A stretch of DNA of 64,000 bases from Daphnia carinata (lineage: Eukaryota > Arthropoda > Branchiopoda > Diplostraca > Daphniidae), in contig NC_081338.1 of NCBI RefSeq assembly GCF_022539665.2, positions 7,862,446-7,926,445 on the forward strand. Reading direction: 5' to 3'. Position numbers and translations under genes: made by a program. The notes below the pieces were generated by a model that did not search any database, had not been told where the DNA came from, and worked only from the letters and a program-made list of their open reading frames with translations. Of this stretch, positions 24,544-36,790 are shown in pieces; positions within the stretch are counted from its first letter, which is position 1, and every line of letters begins with the position of its first letter.

Positions 24544-27378
24544 TGCGCTAGGATAGTCTGTAAAAGCGCCCAGAAATGAAAACGACTGAGATTGACAACG
24601 AGTCTCCAACTAAGCGCGAGCGACGAAGCACGTAGGGACGTTTCAAAGTATCAAGCAAGCGGGAAAAAGTGTCCACCAAACTGGATGTTTGAACGGATCG
24701 GTGTTTGGACGAACACTGGGGGACCGTTTAAGCAAGCAGCGGGCTCTTCTTGACCTTTTTGTGTCTCCAAAAGCAGCAGGATGTTGCCTGTATTGACGGC
24801 GTCGGCTTCTGTGGGGCTTCTCACAACTGGGGGCCGAAGATTACTTAAATATCCCAACCCACCGGCCTCTTTTGTCCTACCCAGCTTCCCATGTTTCTTT
24901 CCTCTTATCTCTTGCAGTTCGTGTCTCTTCATCTGCAGCCGAACCCTTTTCTTCGGGAGCGGTGCAGTACTGGGTAAGTCTCCCAGATTGTCTCCGGTTA
25001 TTATTTCCGTATGACTCCTAAACTTCCAAGTTCTCAACATCTATCTTTTTTCGTCCCCTCTCATTGCGCTTTCCACCATGTGCCTAGCAGCACGTCTGTC
25101 GTCAGCACCTCATATCGTCAACTTAATAGAAATTGTTGGCGTCTTGTTCTTGTTTAGCGATGAGCGGCCAACCTCATCTTTCGACGCGACAGCAACAAGC
25201 CACAAAAGTTTACCATAGAAGGGCCACTGAAGACAATCCATCTTCTTACTGCTGGGGATGATGCCATTTGTATGCGCGCAGTTGAACATTAGATCCTATT
25301 CATATTTTTTTTTTCTTTTTCCAAACAATACGCATATTATTCGAAAAGGTTCTCAGGTATTATAAGCCACTTTAAGGATGTATTTTTTTTCAAGTTCTAC
25401 ACCAATTCTTTAAATATAGAGAATTTCTCCTTGGGCTATAGCGTTGAAGCGTGTATCGACTGATAAAAGGCAACCTAAGGAATTAATGAAATGGAACTAG
25501 AAACATCGTTTGTCAAGCTCACGGAACTCGGTAGCCATCACGTTTTTAGGCAATTTTGTTTAATTTTCATGGATAACACAAAGGAGTGGCACCGAACGAT
25601 TAGACATGCCCGTTCGATACTCAAAAAGATAAGCAACCTTGTCACATTGAGATAGGAGCCATCAGTTAACTGTCAATCGGATGCTAAGTCCTGTTACAAA
25701 ACAATTCCATTTAGATTTGTTCCTGTGACCCTAATGCTATGCGATTCTCGTCAAAATGCGTACGCATAATTCGTATGCAATGCTGAACACCGCTAGCAAA
25801 GAAAGCACCCGAAGCTTCAAAGCTTGCTTGCTTGCATTCAAGGTGTGCCCGTTGGCCTTCCAATACCACCCATCTGTACGCTTTCACCTAGGATTGTCTT
25901 CTCGGTGCGCTTTGCTGTGCGACTACTAAACGCTACAATGCGCGTCCCGTATTTACTTTGGAATATGTCTCGTCCTAATTACATCCAAATGACTCACTGC
26001 CCTTGGTTCATTTTTAGCGACCATAGAATAGCTTGTGAGTAGAGCAGCTCTTTGTTGTCAGTGATAATTGAACACACTTCTATACGTAAGCAGAAGCTTT
26101 TTCTCCATGTTAGATGTTCTCCCGTCACGCATTTCATTAGTTGGTGATAAACAAAAAAGAACCACCCAGGTCGAATTTTTAAAAAAATATGCCAGTACGA
26201 GAAACTGTTTGGCAAACCCGTTGTCGTACGTATATTGTGAAAACAAGTTCTTACGTCCATACGGAGTTTGACATCATGCGCAATATTTATTTACTTGACG
26301 TGATAGCTTCGCATTACAAGAACTTTCGAGTACCAGCTTTACATAATGTTCATAATATTCCATTATTGACTACAGGACAATCGGGTATGGATGCGTGGCT
26401 CTTAAAGGGTTATCCTAGACGAAATCTCGAATAAAATCATCTGCGAAATGAAATACTGTTATAGTGCATGACACTTTTTGGGGTTTGGATTAAAAAGGTA
26501 GGGCCGCAGAAAACGTCACGTTTTCAGCAAACTATGCCCACAGTGGGGAATTGTTACTTTCAACTTTCTTTATGAAAAAATTTCAGGTGTTCAATCTGCA
26601 AAACAAAAAGAAACCATTTATTCGCTTAGTACAGTATGCCAAGGATATGCCAAACACCTGGTTGTATATCACTGCTAAACGTTAAAAATAATTTCTGGTG
26701 CTGTATACCTGATCCCATCTTTATTTACTCCTTTCAAATGCGCGTAGATAAATCAGCATTTGATTTTCTTTTTTCGTAGGTAATGTTTTTTCTAATGGTG
26801 TGATTAAACCTCAAATAATATGATAATGATGGACAATTTTCACTGCAATTCTTCTTAGAATTTCGGCTACGGTCGACTATATTAGGGAATGAGAACTATA
26901 ACTAACCTATGAAGATGTTATGAAACAAATATTCCTCATCCAGCGAGTGCGCGATGCATAACGCAGAAGGTATTATCGTAGTCCTGACTGACTCGGCTGT
27001 GTTTACAATCTACATTAGTTAATGATTCGATTTTATTTGTTTTTCCTGAATGACTGAAATCTCTTTGTGAAATTGATACGTGAGTGGATTAAAAATCTAA
27101 GGAAATTTCTATTCTACGAACGAACCGGCGATAACCGATTGCTGTGCCATCTGTCGCGTGTCCCGATGAACTGGGAGGCCAAACTCCCAGCAATATTGTG
27201 TTCTACCAAATTTTTATATGAATCCACCGAATGGACACCTTTTCATTTTTGGCTAAATTTTACCACTTAAAATACATAATTTCGATTCAAAATTGAATGC
27301 TTAGCACGGAAATCAAATTTATTTTTCAATTGACCTTATGGTTTTAAAATTAAACATAAAAAACTAAAAAAAAAGAAA

Positions 27379-27760
27379 AGTCGGGCTTATTTAGTCGGGC
27401 TTCAAATTTTTTTTTGCAAAAACTGACACTCATTGGAATTGGTTGAATATCACAGGTTTACTCAAAATTGAATGCTGATTCTGGGAAAATTGCTATTTTT
27501 CTTTATTAAGTTAATCGTTTTTGAAATACACTGAATATTTGACGCAATGCTAGCGCGCTAGTACGCTATAGCGCTAGCGCGATGCAGCAGAAATATTCGG
27601 TGTATTCCCAAAATGGTTGACTTAATGAAAAAAAAAAATAATAATAATTTTGTCAGAATCAGCATTCAATTTTGAGTATATCCTGTGACATTCAACCGAT
27701 TCTGATGAGTGCCGGTTTTTCCAGAAAAAATTTTAAGTCCGGCTAAATAACCCCGACTTG
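27379..27760. repeat. Long imperfect inverted repeat (foldback element)
   Basis: The left arm (27379-27540) and right arm (27591-27760) are reverse complements over about 165 bp with small indels. Shared blocks include ttatttag, ggttgaat.tcacagg, actcaaaattgaatgctgattctg and the attaagt / gaatattt inner end. The 50-bp centre (27541-27590) itself contains gctagcgc and gcgctagc as a smaller inverted pair. RNA from either strand could form a long hairpin. No coding capacity. Confidence 0.8.
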
Positions 27761-27776
27761 TCTTAGTTTTGCACAA

Positions 27777-28345
27777 ATATTCGGTGTAATTCAAAAACGG
27801 TCATTACAAGAAAACGAGTGGCTTTTTTTGAATTAGCGTTAAATTTTGATTATACTGTGCGATTTTCATTGAACTCATAGAGATGTTATTATATGCCAAT
27901 TTTGACAAAAGTGGTAAAGCTATAACTTTTCCACTTTTTCATTTTTGGCTAAATTTTAAATTTCGCTTATAATACATGATTCTGATTCAGAATTAAACAA
28001 GAATCACGAAAATGAGGTTGTGTTCTCGTTGGACTGACAGTTTTTGAAAAAAAACGTAAAAAACGGTCTATCAGCTGAAGCTAATCGTTGATAAATTACG
28101 TTTATTTCAAAAGCGGCTAACTTGGCAAAAAAAACGAATCGCTTTTTCTAAATCAGCGTTAAATTAGGGTTATACCGTGGGATTTTCAGTGAATTCCAAA
28201 AGGTGTCGATTTTTACAGATTTTGACAAAAGGGGTAAGGCTATATGTGGCGTATGGCCTTTGCACTTTTTTATTTTTGGCTGAATTTTAGATTTCGCTTA
28301 TAATATATGATTCCGATTCAGAATTGAACAAGAATCACCAATATG
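27777..28345 (+). repeat. Diverged direct repeats, about 320-330 bp period
   Basis: Two copies (about 27777-28015 and 28093-28345) share a series of blocks in the same order: aatcagcgttaaat, gggattttcagtgaa, ttttgacaaaag.ggtaa, tttttggct.aattttaaatttcgcttataata, attc.gattcagaatt.aacaagaatcac. A third partial copy of the last blocks is at about 27236-27290. The start of each copy also resembles the right arm of the neighbouring foldback, so all belong to one repeat family. Confidence 0.75.
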
Positions 28346-29172
28346 TGGCAAAAACGGTTGTAAAGCATTCAGTATTATGGTAATAAATTATTGGTAACCA
28401 CCCTTCTTCCAAAAAAGACGTCTAATCTCAAACATCCTATTTATTTCTTTTTCAAACACTAACATCCTACATGCCTTTATTGAATCTTTACTTTTGATAG
28501 GTTCTGATCTAGATTTATCTATTTTCAATTAAACTTGATTCCTTCGATTTCCATTATTAACTATAAAGTACGATTTATCATGAATCAAACGGGATTTTAC
28601 TAAAACGCAATACTGCTTATAACAGCTAAAAATAGAATGCGAGGCTGCGTGACTGCCTTGTTGCAATTACGTGATATATCAACAAATTTTAAACGTTTGA
28701 ATATTCGCGCTGATACATGGGCTTCCTGCGTTGTCAATCTTAAAAGGAAAAGGCACATGCTGCTGATCGGGTGGGTTACTCTGGTTTCCAGCTCGGGTTG
28801 GTCGGATTACGTGCTGGGATTACGGGTATTGTGTGACTCCCTGTCAGGCAACAAAACTGCCAACAAAAAATCGATTGCTATAAAAGTATAATTGATATAG
28901 TTGCCAAATATTACTAATGCTATTGATTGTCGGCAGAGCACAGGGCCATCAGGCTTCTGAACATTACGCCCTGCTCCTTTGCGGTGCGACAAGCCATTCC
29001 ACGATCATAATAAACAGTATACCAGTATACGGTACAGGGGTCCTCTCCAAGACGTTATAGCAGACGCAATTTCACACGTGGACTTCTATAAAGTTAAAGC
29101 AACACTTTGTTGAATTCAAATCTTGAAACGTTAAAGGACTTTCACTTGTGGCAAAAGGAACTAAATACGATT

Positions 29173-29910
29173 ATGGAAGGAAAAAATCAGCTTGAACGGT
29201 TGGATGAAACTGATAACGTTACAGATGATCTTATGTCTGAGGAAGAGCTTGAAGATGAAGAGATAGAAAAACCAAAATCTCGAAAAAAACCTGGAATTGT
29301 TTACTTGTCATCCATTCCTACTGGAATGAATCCTCAGCTTGTGCGGGAATTTCTTGGGGTTCATGGCGAAATTGGAAAATCATTCCTGCAGCCCATAGAA
29401 AGTATGTTTATCATTAAAGCATAGTTTTAGCTTAAACTGAAATGTATCCTTTTAGAAGCAGGTGTAAAGAAGAAGCGCAGTAACAAGTTTTCTGAAGGCT
29501 GGGTAGAGTTTGCAAGCAAAAGGGTTGCAAAGGCTGTGGCTGAACATCTCAATAATACAAAAGTAGGGGGAAAGCGACGCACTCGATATCATGAGTGTCT
29601 GTGGAACATAAAATATCTGCCTAGATTCAAATGGGCTCATCTGAATGAACGTTTAGCTTATGAAAAGGCTGTTCGTCAACAGAGAATGAGAACTGAAATT
29701 GCACAAGTCAAGAGAGAGACCAACTTCTTCATTGAATCAGTTGATAAAAGCAAGAGACTGAAGAAAAAGATGGATAAACTTGAGGGCTGGAGCGTAACCC
29801 AACGATCGACTGAAGAAGAGATTGCCCAATTCAAGACAAGCAACCAGAATCAGGACAGAACAGAATTCTTGAGGAATCTCTTCAATCCTTCAAAATCAAG
29901 TGCACCATGA
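29173..29910 (+). CDS. ABT1: Activator of basal transcription 1 / Esf2-like RNA-binding protein
   Basis: Nucleolar protein of the small-subunit processome; yeast Esf2 assists early 18S rRNA processing, and mammalian ABT1 was also described as binding TBP. Two exons, 29173-29401 and 29456-29910, give 227 residues (ABT1 272, Esf2 316). An acidic N-terminus (LMSEEELEDEEIEKPKSRKK) is followed by an RRM starting GIVYLSSIPTGMNPQLVREF. It continues across the junction with KKKRSNKFSEGWVEFASKR and the family hallmark RTRYHECLWNIKYLPRFKW. The C-terminus is a long charged helix (LAYEKAVRQQRMRTEIAQVK). The ATG at 29173 is the first in this frame. The gene is convergent with the dehydratase gene; the stop codons are 94 bp apart. 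Confidence 0.95.
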
Positions 29911-29940
29911 ATAACTAGTGTATCTTTTTACTAACATAAC

Positions 29941-29946
29941 AATAAA
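29941..29946 (+). terminator. Polyadenylation signal AATAAA, ABT1
   Basis: Canonical AATAAA 30 bp after the ABT1 stop codon, inside the 94-bp convergent gap. The 3'UTRs of the two genes therefore almost touch or overlap. Confidence 0.7.
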
Positions 29947-30004
29947 AATGAGCATTCTTTCAGCATGTAACAGTAAAAGTGTATGTTCTAATTCTAAGAC
30001 TTCA

Positions 30005-30947
30005 TTAGTCATGTTTTTTGTTGCCAAGGATCTTCTTTCGTTGCACAAACATATGGGTATACAACTGAGGAAACACTAAAAAGAAAAGAAATGGTTAGCT
30101 TTGCTCAAAGAGTCAATAACAGAGGTATTACCTGGAATGTAAGCCAACATGACAAGAATGGTGTAGTAATAGAAATTAAAAGTGAAATTCCATGCATTTG
30201 GTAATAAAGTTGAAAATTCTTGCGTTTTGCTATAATGTGGAAGTGCACGGTAGCAACAAAGCAGTTCTCCAGTAATTCCGGCAGGATACAGAATTATAAA
30301 CAATGTATATCTGCAAGATTAAAATTAAAGACAAATTTTAGGTATTTATTATATACATTCTTAGTGTCTTAATTACCTGCACCACAGCAGAAATCCTGGA
30401 ACAAAGGAAATTATGTTCAATACATAATAAAGGTAACGTAGGACTTCAGTGACAGTCCAAGCCAATAACAAAAGAGAAAATCCTATTTGGTCCCTTGAAT
30501 CAGGCACTTTATAAAGAATAGGCCAGATAAGGAAAACCCGAGAATAGACTTGAGCAAAGGTAATGATTGTGTTGCTAGGAGTGATACCACAAGCACAGTG
30601 CACAACCTAAAAATCAAAATGTTATTGCAAAGTTTAATCACATTAAAGGCAAAGAATTGTTTTAGGTGTTTTACCTCAAGAATGGCTCCAGACTGAAAGA
30701 TAAGTAGAGGAATTTTCACATGTTCCCATAGACTTTTTTCTTCCAAATGCTGGTTGATGACAAAGTCTACCATCTTGTACAATACGAAGGACCACCTGGT
30801 AATGTTCAATCATTGTTTTCTCAGAAAGAAAAATGGTAAGGAAACACTGAACTGTTACCCCAGAAATTGTGTTGCATTGTAGAAAATTAGATAGATCTTT
30901 GCAGGTAGGGATAACACACGGGACGGAGCTTTTTTTGTCGCAGTCAT
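30005..30947 (-). CDS. Hacd: Very-long-chain (3R)-3-hydroxyacyl-CoA dehydratase
   Basis: Third step of ER fatty-acid elongation: dehydration of 3-hydroxyacyl-CoA to trans-2-enoyl-CoA (PTPLA/PHS1 family). Five exons, 30947-30859, 30795-30675, 30606-30377, 30310-30132 and 30075-30005, give 229 residues with several hydrophobic helices. Conserved blocks are FLGWSFVLYKMV, KIPLLIFQSGAILEVVHC, TFAQVYSRVFLIWPI, LAWTVTEVLRYLYY and LYPAGITGE. In the last, the catalytic pair known from PHS1/HACD falls at Tyr155 and Glu162. The C-terminus is lysine-rich (RKKILGNKKHD), compatible with ER retention. It is closest to HACD1/HACD2, lacking the N-terminal CS domain of HACD3. All phases agree and no lesion is seen. 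Confidence 0.96.
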
Positions 30948-33563
30948 GATTTTCTTTCTTACTAAGGTCGCAGCGTGAACTGGATAAAGTTTGGTGTCGA
31001 AAAGCTCTACAAATGATGGTATATTTTACGTGCGAAGACTTTCCAAAAACTTTCTATAGCTTTGACCTGTCAAAAAATCCGGTTTTCTAAGTATTAGGCA
31101 TCGGAAAAGCGAAATCGATTCGGCGGATGAAGTTGATAGATCGATTATAAACATATTTTTTCCTTGTATCTCGAAATGAAGTTTTTAAAGCGGAGCCAGA
31201 AAATCGGGTTTTAAGTCACAAAATCTTTCAATACGCATAGCTTTATTACACAGATCGAAAACGCATTCCCTCGTCTGCGTGTTCGTCTGAAGTCTCTGTT
31301 TACGGAGCTTCCAAAATTTTACATTGGTCACCAGAAGTATCAGCTGCAAATCCTATTCAAATTGTTCTTCCCACCACATTTCGTAGAACCGTGTATTCCG
31401 ATTCAGATTCGCAGAAGCTCTGCCTGCCAAGTAATAGCAGTCAGTATGACGAAAAAGAGGACAACAGAAACCTAATTTTATCTATTTATTTTCATTGTTT
31501 TGTTCTTATGATTTGCAAAAAGAACTAAGGCGGGATAGAGAGTGCTCCTTTTGTGTGGTGGTGCTACATGATTACAACATAACATACTTGCGTCAACAAA
31601 AAAGTTGCGTTAAAAAGCTCATCGGCATGGAATTGCAAACTGATTCAGTAATGAAATCAATTTACAGAAAAGGAGACGGAGGCGTGGCTTGGCTCGCAAG
31701 CGCTTCTGGTCCGACGTCACTCCCTCTCACACGTATCTGGTCTTTTACCCCTTAACAAACGGGCTTGCACGCGTTCAATCTCGTCAGTTGCCTCTGTAAC
31801 CATAGAAGAAGCAGGTTGGCTATTCGCAATCTGCCACCCAAAAACGTGTCGCAACTCGTGTGGCATCTAAAGTTTTGATAACTACCATTTTAAGGTTGAC
31901 AAGTCTATTCCAAAGTGACATTCTTCCGTCTTTGACATGATGTTGGACAGGATCAATCAGTGTTTACATGCCAAAATTTATTTGCCATAAACCACGTGAG
32001 TAGACTACTCTAACAGTTGTATCATTGTGCGTCCTCGCCCTATGGTATTTTTAATAAAATCAACCTTCAGAGGCTAAATTAGCGTCGAGCTAAAGTAAAG
32101 AATTTATCCTTTTGGAAAGCCGTCGCTCCATTTATGACCACAAAGTTCTGCAGTTCAGAAAACAATATACAGGAAGCAACTTCTAATTGGTGTGTGCTGG
32201 CGTAAGCAAAGAGTAATGACAATCTCGTAGACCGACAAACTTCCGTTTTCAATAGGAGAATTACTTCTTTCTGTTCCCCTAAATTCATCGATCATGTGAC
32301 GGGGGCGTCACAGCTTGTAGTGACACACGTTACATCTCGACAATATAACATCAAAAGGAAGCGGGAAAAGCCATTTCAGAATATTTTTTAAAACACGAAA
32401 GCGCGTATACTAAACGCAGCAGCTGGTGGTGCTCGTATTTTTAAGCTTAATGATCAAACTTGAAACGAATTACAAATAAATCACTTAGCCATACAGTGGA
32501 GGGTCAACTCAGACGTAGCGAGGACGAACGATGATATCGCATTGATTTAGGTTGCCATAAATCATACGGGGCCCAAACGAAAGCCATTCATATCAACTTG
32601 TTCCTCAGATGTAGCGTTAAAGGACGCGTCAAGTATCCGTCCGCCACATAAGTCAACGAGCAAGTTTTACTGCGTTACAGTAAGGCAACCGTCTGGTAGG
32701 GAACCTATTACGGATTTACAGCAATCCGTCGTGTTGGCGCCAAGGCAGTTTCAATTTGGATCCGCAAACACTATTTACTCAGAGTCTTTCCAATGTTGAC
32801 AATGTAGCACATTGCCACACCAGCTGATTCCCGTTGGGTGAAGAGGCTGTGGAGTGGGGCAGGTAAATTGCAAATGCACGGAAGCTATTTTTTTTTTTTT
32901 TTGTAGAAGTGAAAGAGACCTAAGGATAGTCTGCAGCGAAACAATTTCCTGTTTTAAATTAAAAGGACAAAAAAGGAACAAAGATGGCGAATTATATCCG
33001 GAGCAGATAATGCCTCTGGAAAATGGTTTCCCTCTTCAAGTAGTTTCTTTGATGGTAATGACGCACATTATCGTGATTTGCTCTCATTACTTCAACGTAG
33101 TCTAAAGCTAGTGCTTTTTTATTAAATTATTCTAACAAATGATAGAATCAATTGATTTATGAAATTCTTTTGTCTGACGAGTCGACATGCGCTCCCGCGT
33201 CTGTTATCAAATTTTTTACGGATAGTCGAATTCCGCGTTTTTACCCATTTATCTTTTGTAACGAGCTTTCCTGTTCGATCTGTGTACTGATGTTGCTTAT
33301 ACGAATATTGGTCGGACAACATTCTAAGGTAAAGAACAACGCAGTTTGCACTTTTTTTCTTTGTACTTTTATTCCTGGAATTTCTAGCATACCGTGAGCA
33401 ACGCTGGGAGGTGAGGGGGGGGGGGGGATCATGGCTTTTGTGCAAAGTGGTTTTATTTTTTTTTTGCTGGATTACCATAGGAAGGAAAAGTAAAGCGAAA
33501 ACCAAATATTGACTGTGGTTATTTGATTTGATGCGGCGGTCTCCGAAGCCCTGCTGATCGTAC

Positions 33564-33842
33564 CGAACGACTTGGTTGTGCAGCTTCAGATATCTATCAT
33601 GCGTGCATCGGTCTTTTGGTTCCATCGAGCTTGCGTTACGGAATGAGTAAACGCTCGACGTCTCGTCATAAGTAAACACTTGGTATGTCTCGTCAGTCGC
33701 GCATAAGCGCAAAGATCGTAAAATACTCTCGCCCATAAGCAATCCGATCTTTGCCTGTTAAAAAATAATATTATAGCTTCGCAAAGTATTAACATTGTGT
33801 TACAGGATATACCACCATAGCTTCGGCTTCGCTCCCGAACAT
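33564..33842 (-). CDS. Possible small gene, 5' exons only, unknown function
   Basis: A short exon, 33842-33813 (ATG, then FGSEAEAMV), ends at a GTATATC donor. It joins in phase 0, after a 58-bp intron with a strong ttttttaacag acceptor, to 33754 onwards. That exon reads AKIGLLMGESILRSLRLC followed by ATDETYQVFTYDETSSVYSF, and remains plausible to at least NQVVR (33564, GTACGA donor) or further. The composition is protein-like, with no low complexity until the frame runs into a poly-A/poly-C region past about 33500. No homologous family is recognised and no downstream exon could be linked. It may instead be chance. Confidence 0.3.
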
Positions 33843-36754
33843 TCATTTTAAAAAGAAAAATAAGGAAGATCTATTACGATAGCAAGAAGGCCCAGCATTT
33901 AACCAACGGATGAAACGGTAGTTTAGTTCCGGGTTCTTTTATTATGCTAGCATCTTGCTTGTCTACATTATTCAGGAACGTGAACATTGAATCGATGCGA
34001 ATGATGCCTTTTGGGCCGTCTCGCATTCCTCCCGTTTTAGCTTCACCCTGCGCTTCTTTTCCTCGTTTTTACTATTCGCTCAGACTTTCTTTTCTTGTTC
34101 GCTGAGTGCTCTGTCAGATCCACCCATTCTCACCCACCATCACACAGCCTTTTTTGTTGCCGCCCTGTCCTAACGCGTGAGTCTTAACCACTCATCATGC
34201 ATAGAGCGTACCAAGGGCTTGATTGTGTGTTCACACTATGTACCAGCCAAGACGATGGTGATCTGCCCTTACTGAAGAACTGCCTTGATTCTACATCGCG
34301 ACTGGTTCGTTTGTGGTATAAATCAGTCGACAATAAACGCGTCTTCGATAAGAAATTGACGATAGTGTATATGCTCGTTGAAGCCCAGAACACATAAGTG
34401 CAATTATATGGTCTACGAGTAGCAGTCACGTAACCTTATTTTCGTTGATGCCCGACTAGCAGCGGGCAATGCGCTGAGTCGAAGTCGCCGAAAGTGCACT
34501 GTCGCTTTTCTTTTTCTCTCCAGTCACAACTCTTTAACAACAAAGATTGTAACTTTGCGTTTTCATAAAGATTGGGAAGGCGGGAGGACTTAACTGATAA
34601 GATATTAAATTTTATGGAGACGGAAAACATGAGACAGAGTTGTCTACACGTATATACGGAGTATAGGTTCTCACGTAGGCTGCGGACGCTCAGAAGCGGA
34701 AGAGGCAGACGACGGAAACATAAGGAGGAAACGACGTGGTGTAGAAAGATGACGGAAGCGGTGAAGCATGAAGAAAAAAAAAAACATAACTACTGTATGT
34801 TACTGTGTATCTAGATAGATGTCTATGTGATTCGGCTTCTATGCCAGCAACTATCAACGTTAAAATGCCGCAGCCCCGCGCGCGCGCACAAGCTACCACG
34901 CCTATTCTTTTTGAACGGGGCCAAAGGTTTTCACCGAATAAGAGAAAAATCAAACGAAATTTCAGCTTCAGTGACACTGACGTCATCGTTGCTTATAGCA
35001 TTTTCGGACTGTTGACTTTTCCAATGACGAAATGAAATTTTTTTTCCTTCTTGTGCACGCGTCTCGAATTCGCCCGATGACGACAAGGAACGATCAATGA
35101 TGTTATCCGACGCGTTCTCGCAATGAGAATGATCGATTGCTAGATATTATATTTTTCTTGGTCGTTGTACTTTTCTTAAGAACCGATGCCAGAGAAAATA
35201 CACCAAACAAAGCAGTAGGCAAAAGAAGGAAAAAGAAATGGATAGAACCTACAAAATAAACAGGAAAATGAGAAATATGTGTATCGTCTGCTGGTCTGGA
35301 TCCAGCCATTTATTGTCTGAAAATATGGGCTCTACAGCGGAACGACAGGAATGAAAGAGAAAAAAAAAGGGAAGGAAAAAAAAATGCGTTCGCTTATATG
35401 CAATCGGTGCAGCGAAATCACGAAGAAAGAGAGGCAAACGAGAAACAATATAGAAGAGCAGCAGGCATCACTTTTTTTTCTGCCTTTCTATCTGCTACTA
35501 GTACTCTTTGCAATATATTGCTGTAGCTACTCCACTGAACTCTCTCACCCGCATAACTGTTGGTCGATCTGCCTGATGGATTGAGCTTCGTCAACCGTGG
35601 TATGATGCTAGATAAAGTTTTCTTCTGTTATCTCTTAATAGAGTTGCATGCACCATATTTTCTATACTGCACGCTCATCGATTTGCCAACGGCCTAGGAC
35701 TGTAGTAATTTCATTTTCGCTGCTCCCGCAGAAGGGGCCCCCGCAGCGCTTCAATCAGCAGCATTTTATACTGTATGTGTTACATTTGTTTTACCTTGTT
35801 AGACTGTGCACATACCAGACCTTTCCGCCGAAGTTTGACCCACTAAGAGATTTTGATATGAGTTTAATGGCAAAACGCTGAAAGGATGTTAGAAATCGTC
35901 TATTCACATACACGAAAGGAGATGAAAAGTGAACAGCGCAGGGTGCGGTCACGACTGTGCGCTAGTTGTGAGTAAGCCAACTGCCACGCCTTTAGATACT
36001 CCGTTGTTTGTTTAAGTTCTTTTTATGAGTATTCTTTATGTTGCTGGATGCTGAATACGTAATAAGAGGGCCGCGTTTTTTTTATTCACCTGTCTATAGT
36101 ATTATTAAAGTTTCGACGCCTTGAATTTAGTCGAACAATTTTCTCTGGGTTCTTTAGTCTCGATTAATCCAGTCAAAGGGAAAGGCAAAACTGATTATCA
36201 GTTTGGTATGGGGTCAGATTTAAAGATGATTTCCTTTCACGTGGACGTGCGTACTTTGGATCACTTAATACAGAAATTGGAGCAAAAGGAGCCAGACTAT
36301 AATTGATTCATTATAATGATTCATCGACGATGCTCAAATTCAACCGCCCCTGATAAATGGTAGGGGCTCTGTTGATTTTCTTCCATCGCTCAGCTGTCCA
36401 TCCATTGTCCACAACAACGCTCACACAATTAAAGTCGCCACGATTTTCGTGCATAGACATCGTGGTTGAAATGTGGCAAGGACGTGGAAAAAGAAACCCT
36501 AAAGTAACGATGGCTAAAGGCATGTTAATCAGTTGCTTTACGATTTGATGAAAAGTTGGCTATTATATTTTGTAATTAATGTTTTCTATCGTCGCAACCA
36601 TTTTTCATGTGCAGAAACGATTAACGATTGATTTTTCGTTGCCTTAATGCGGGCGCCGGAAGTATAATATCGTGCCGTGCAGGTAAAAGTTAGCTTGTGC
36701 CAAAGCGTAGGAGTTTTTTTGTTTTTTTTAGATAAGTTGAACGGGGTGGGGTTT

Positions 36755-36790
36755 TTCCGATGAGTATCTTTTCCGATGAGTATCTTTTCC
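36755..36790 (+). repeat. Short tandem duplication (16-bp unit)
   Basis: The unit ttccgatgagtatctt occurs twice in a row, followed by ttcc. It lies in non-coding sequence and has no visible context. Confidence 0.7.

Larger units (their letters stand above)
24544..29172. other. Long non-coding interval, AT-rich, with a repeat cluster
   Basis: No gene model could be supported. A minus-strand open frame of 129 codons (25040-24651) lies just upstream of the cystine-knot gene. It is Lys/Pro-rich with no known domain and may be chance or a 5' exon. A repeat cluster occupies about 27230-28345. The 3' end holds the ABT1 promoter. Confidence 0.55.

Noticed and set aside
33122-33742. 206-codon minus-strand open frame read as one protein
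   Set aside because: Its 3' half runs through a poly-A and poly-G/C stretch and reads as low-complexity Lys/Pro sequence. Only the 5' part (above about 33560) looks protein-like and is reported separately as a possible exon.
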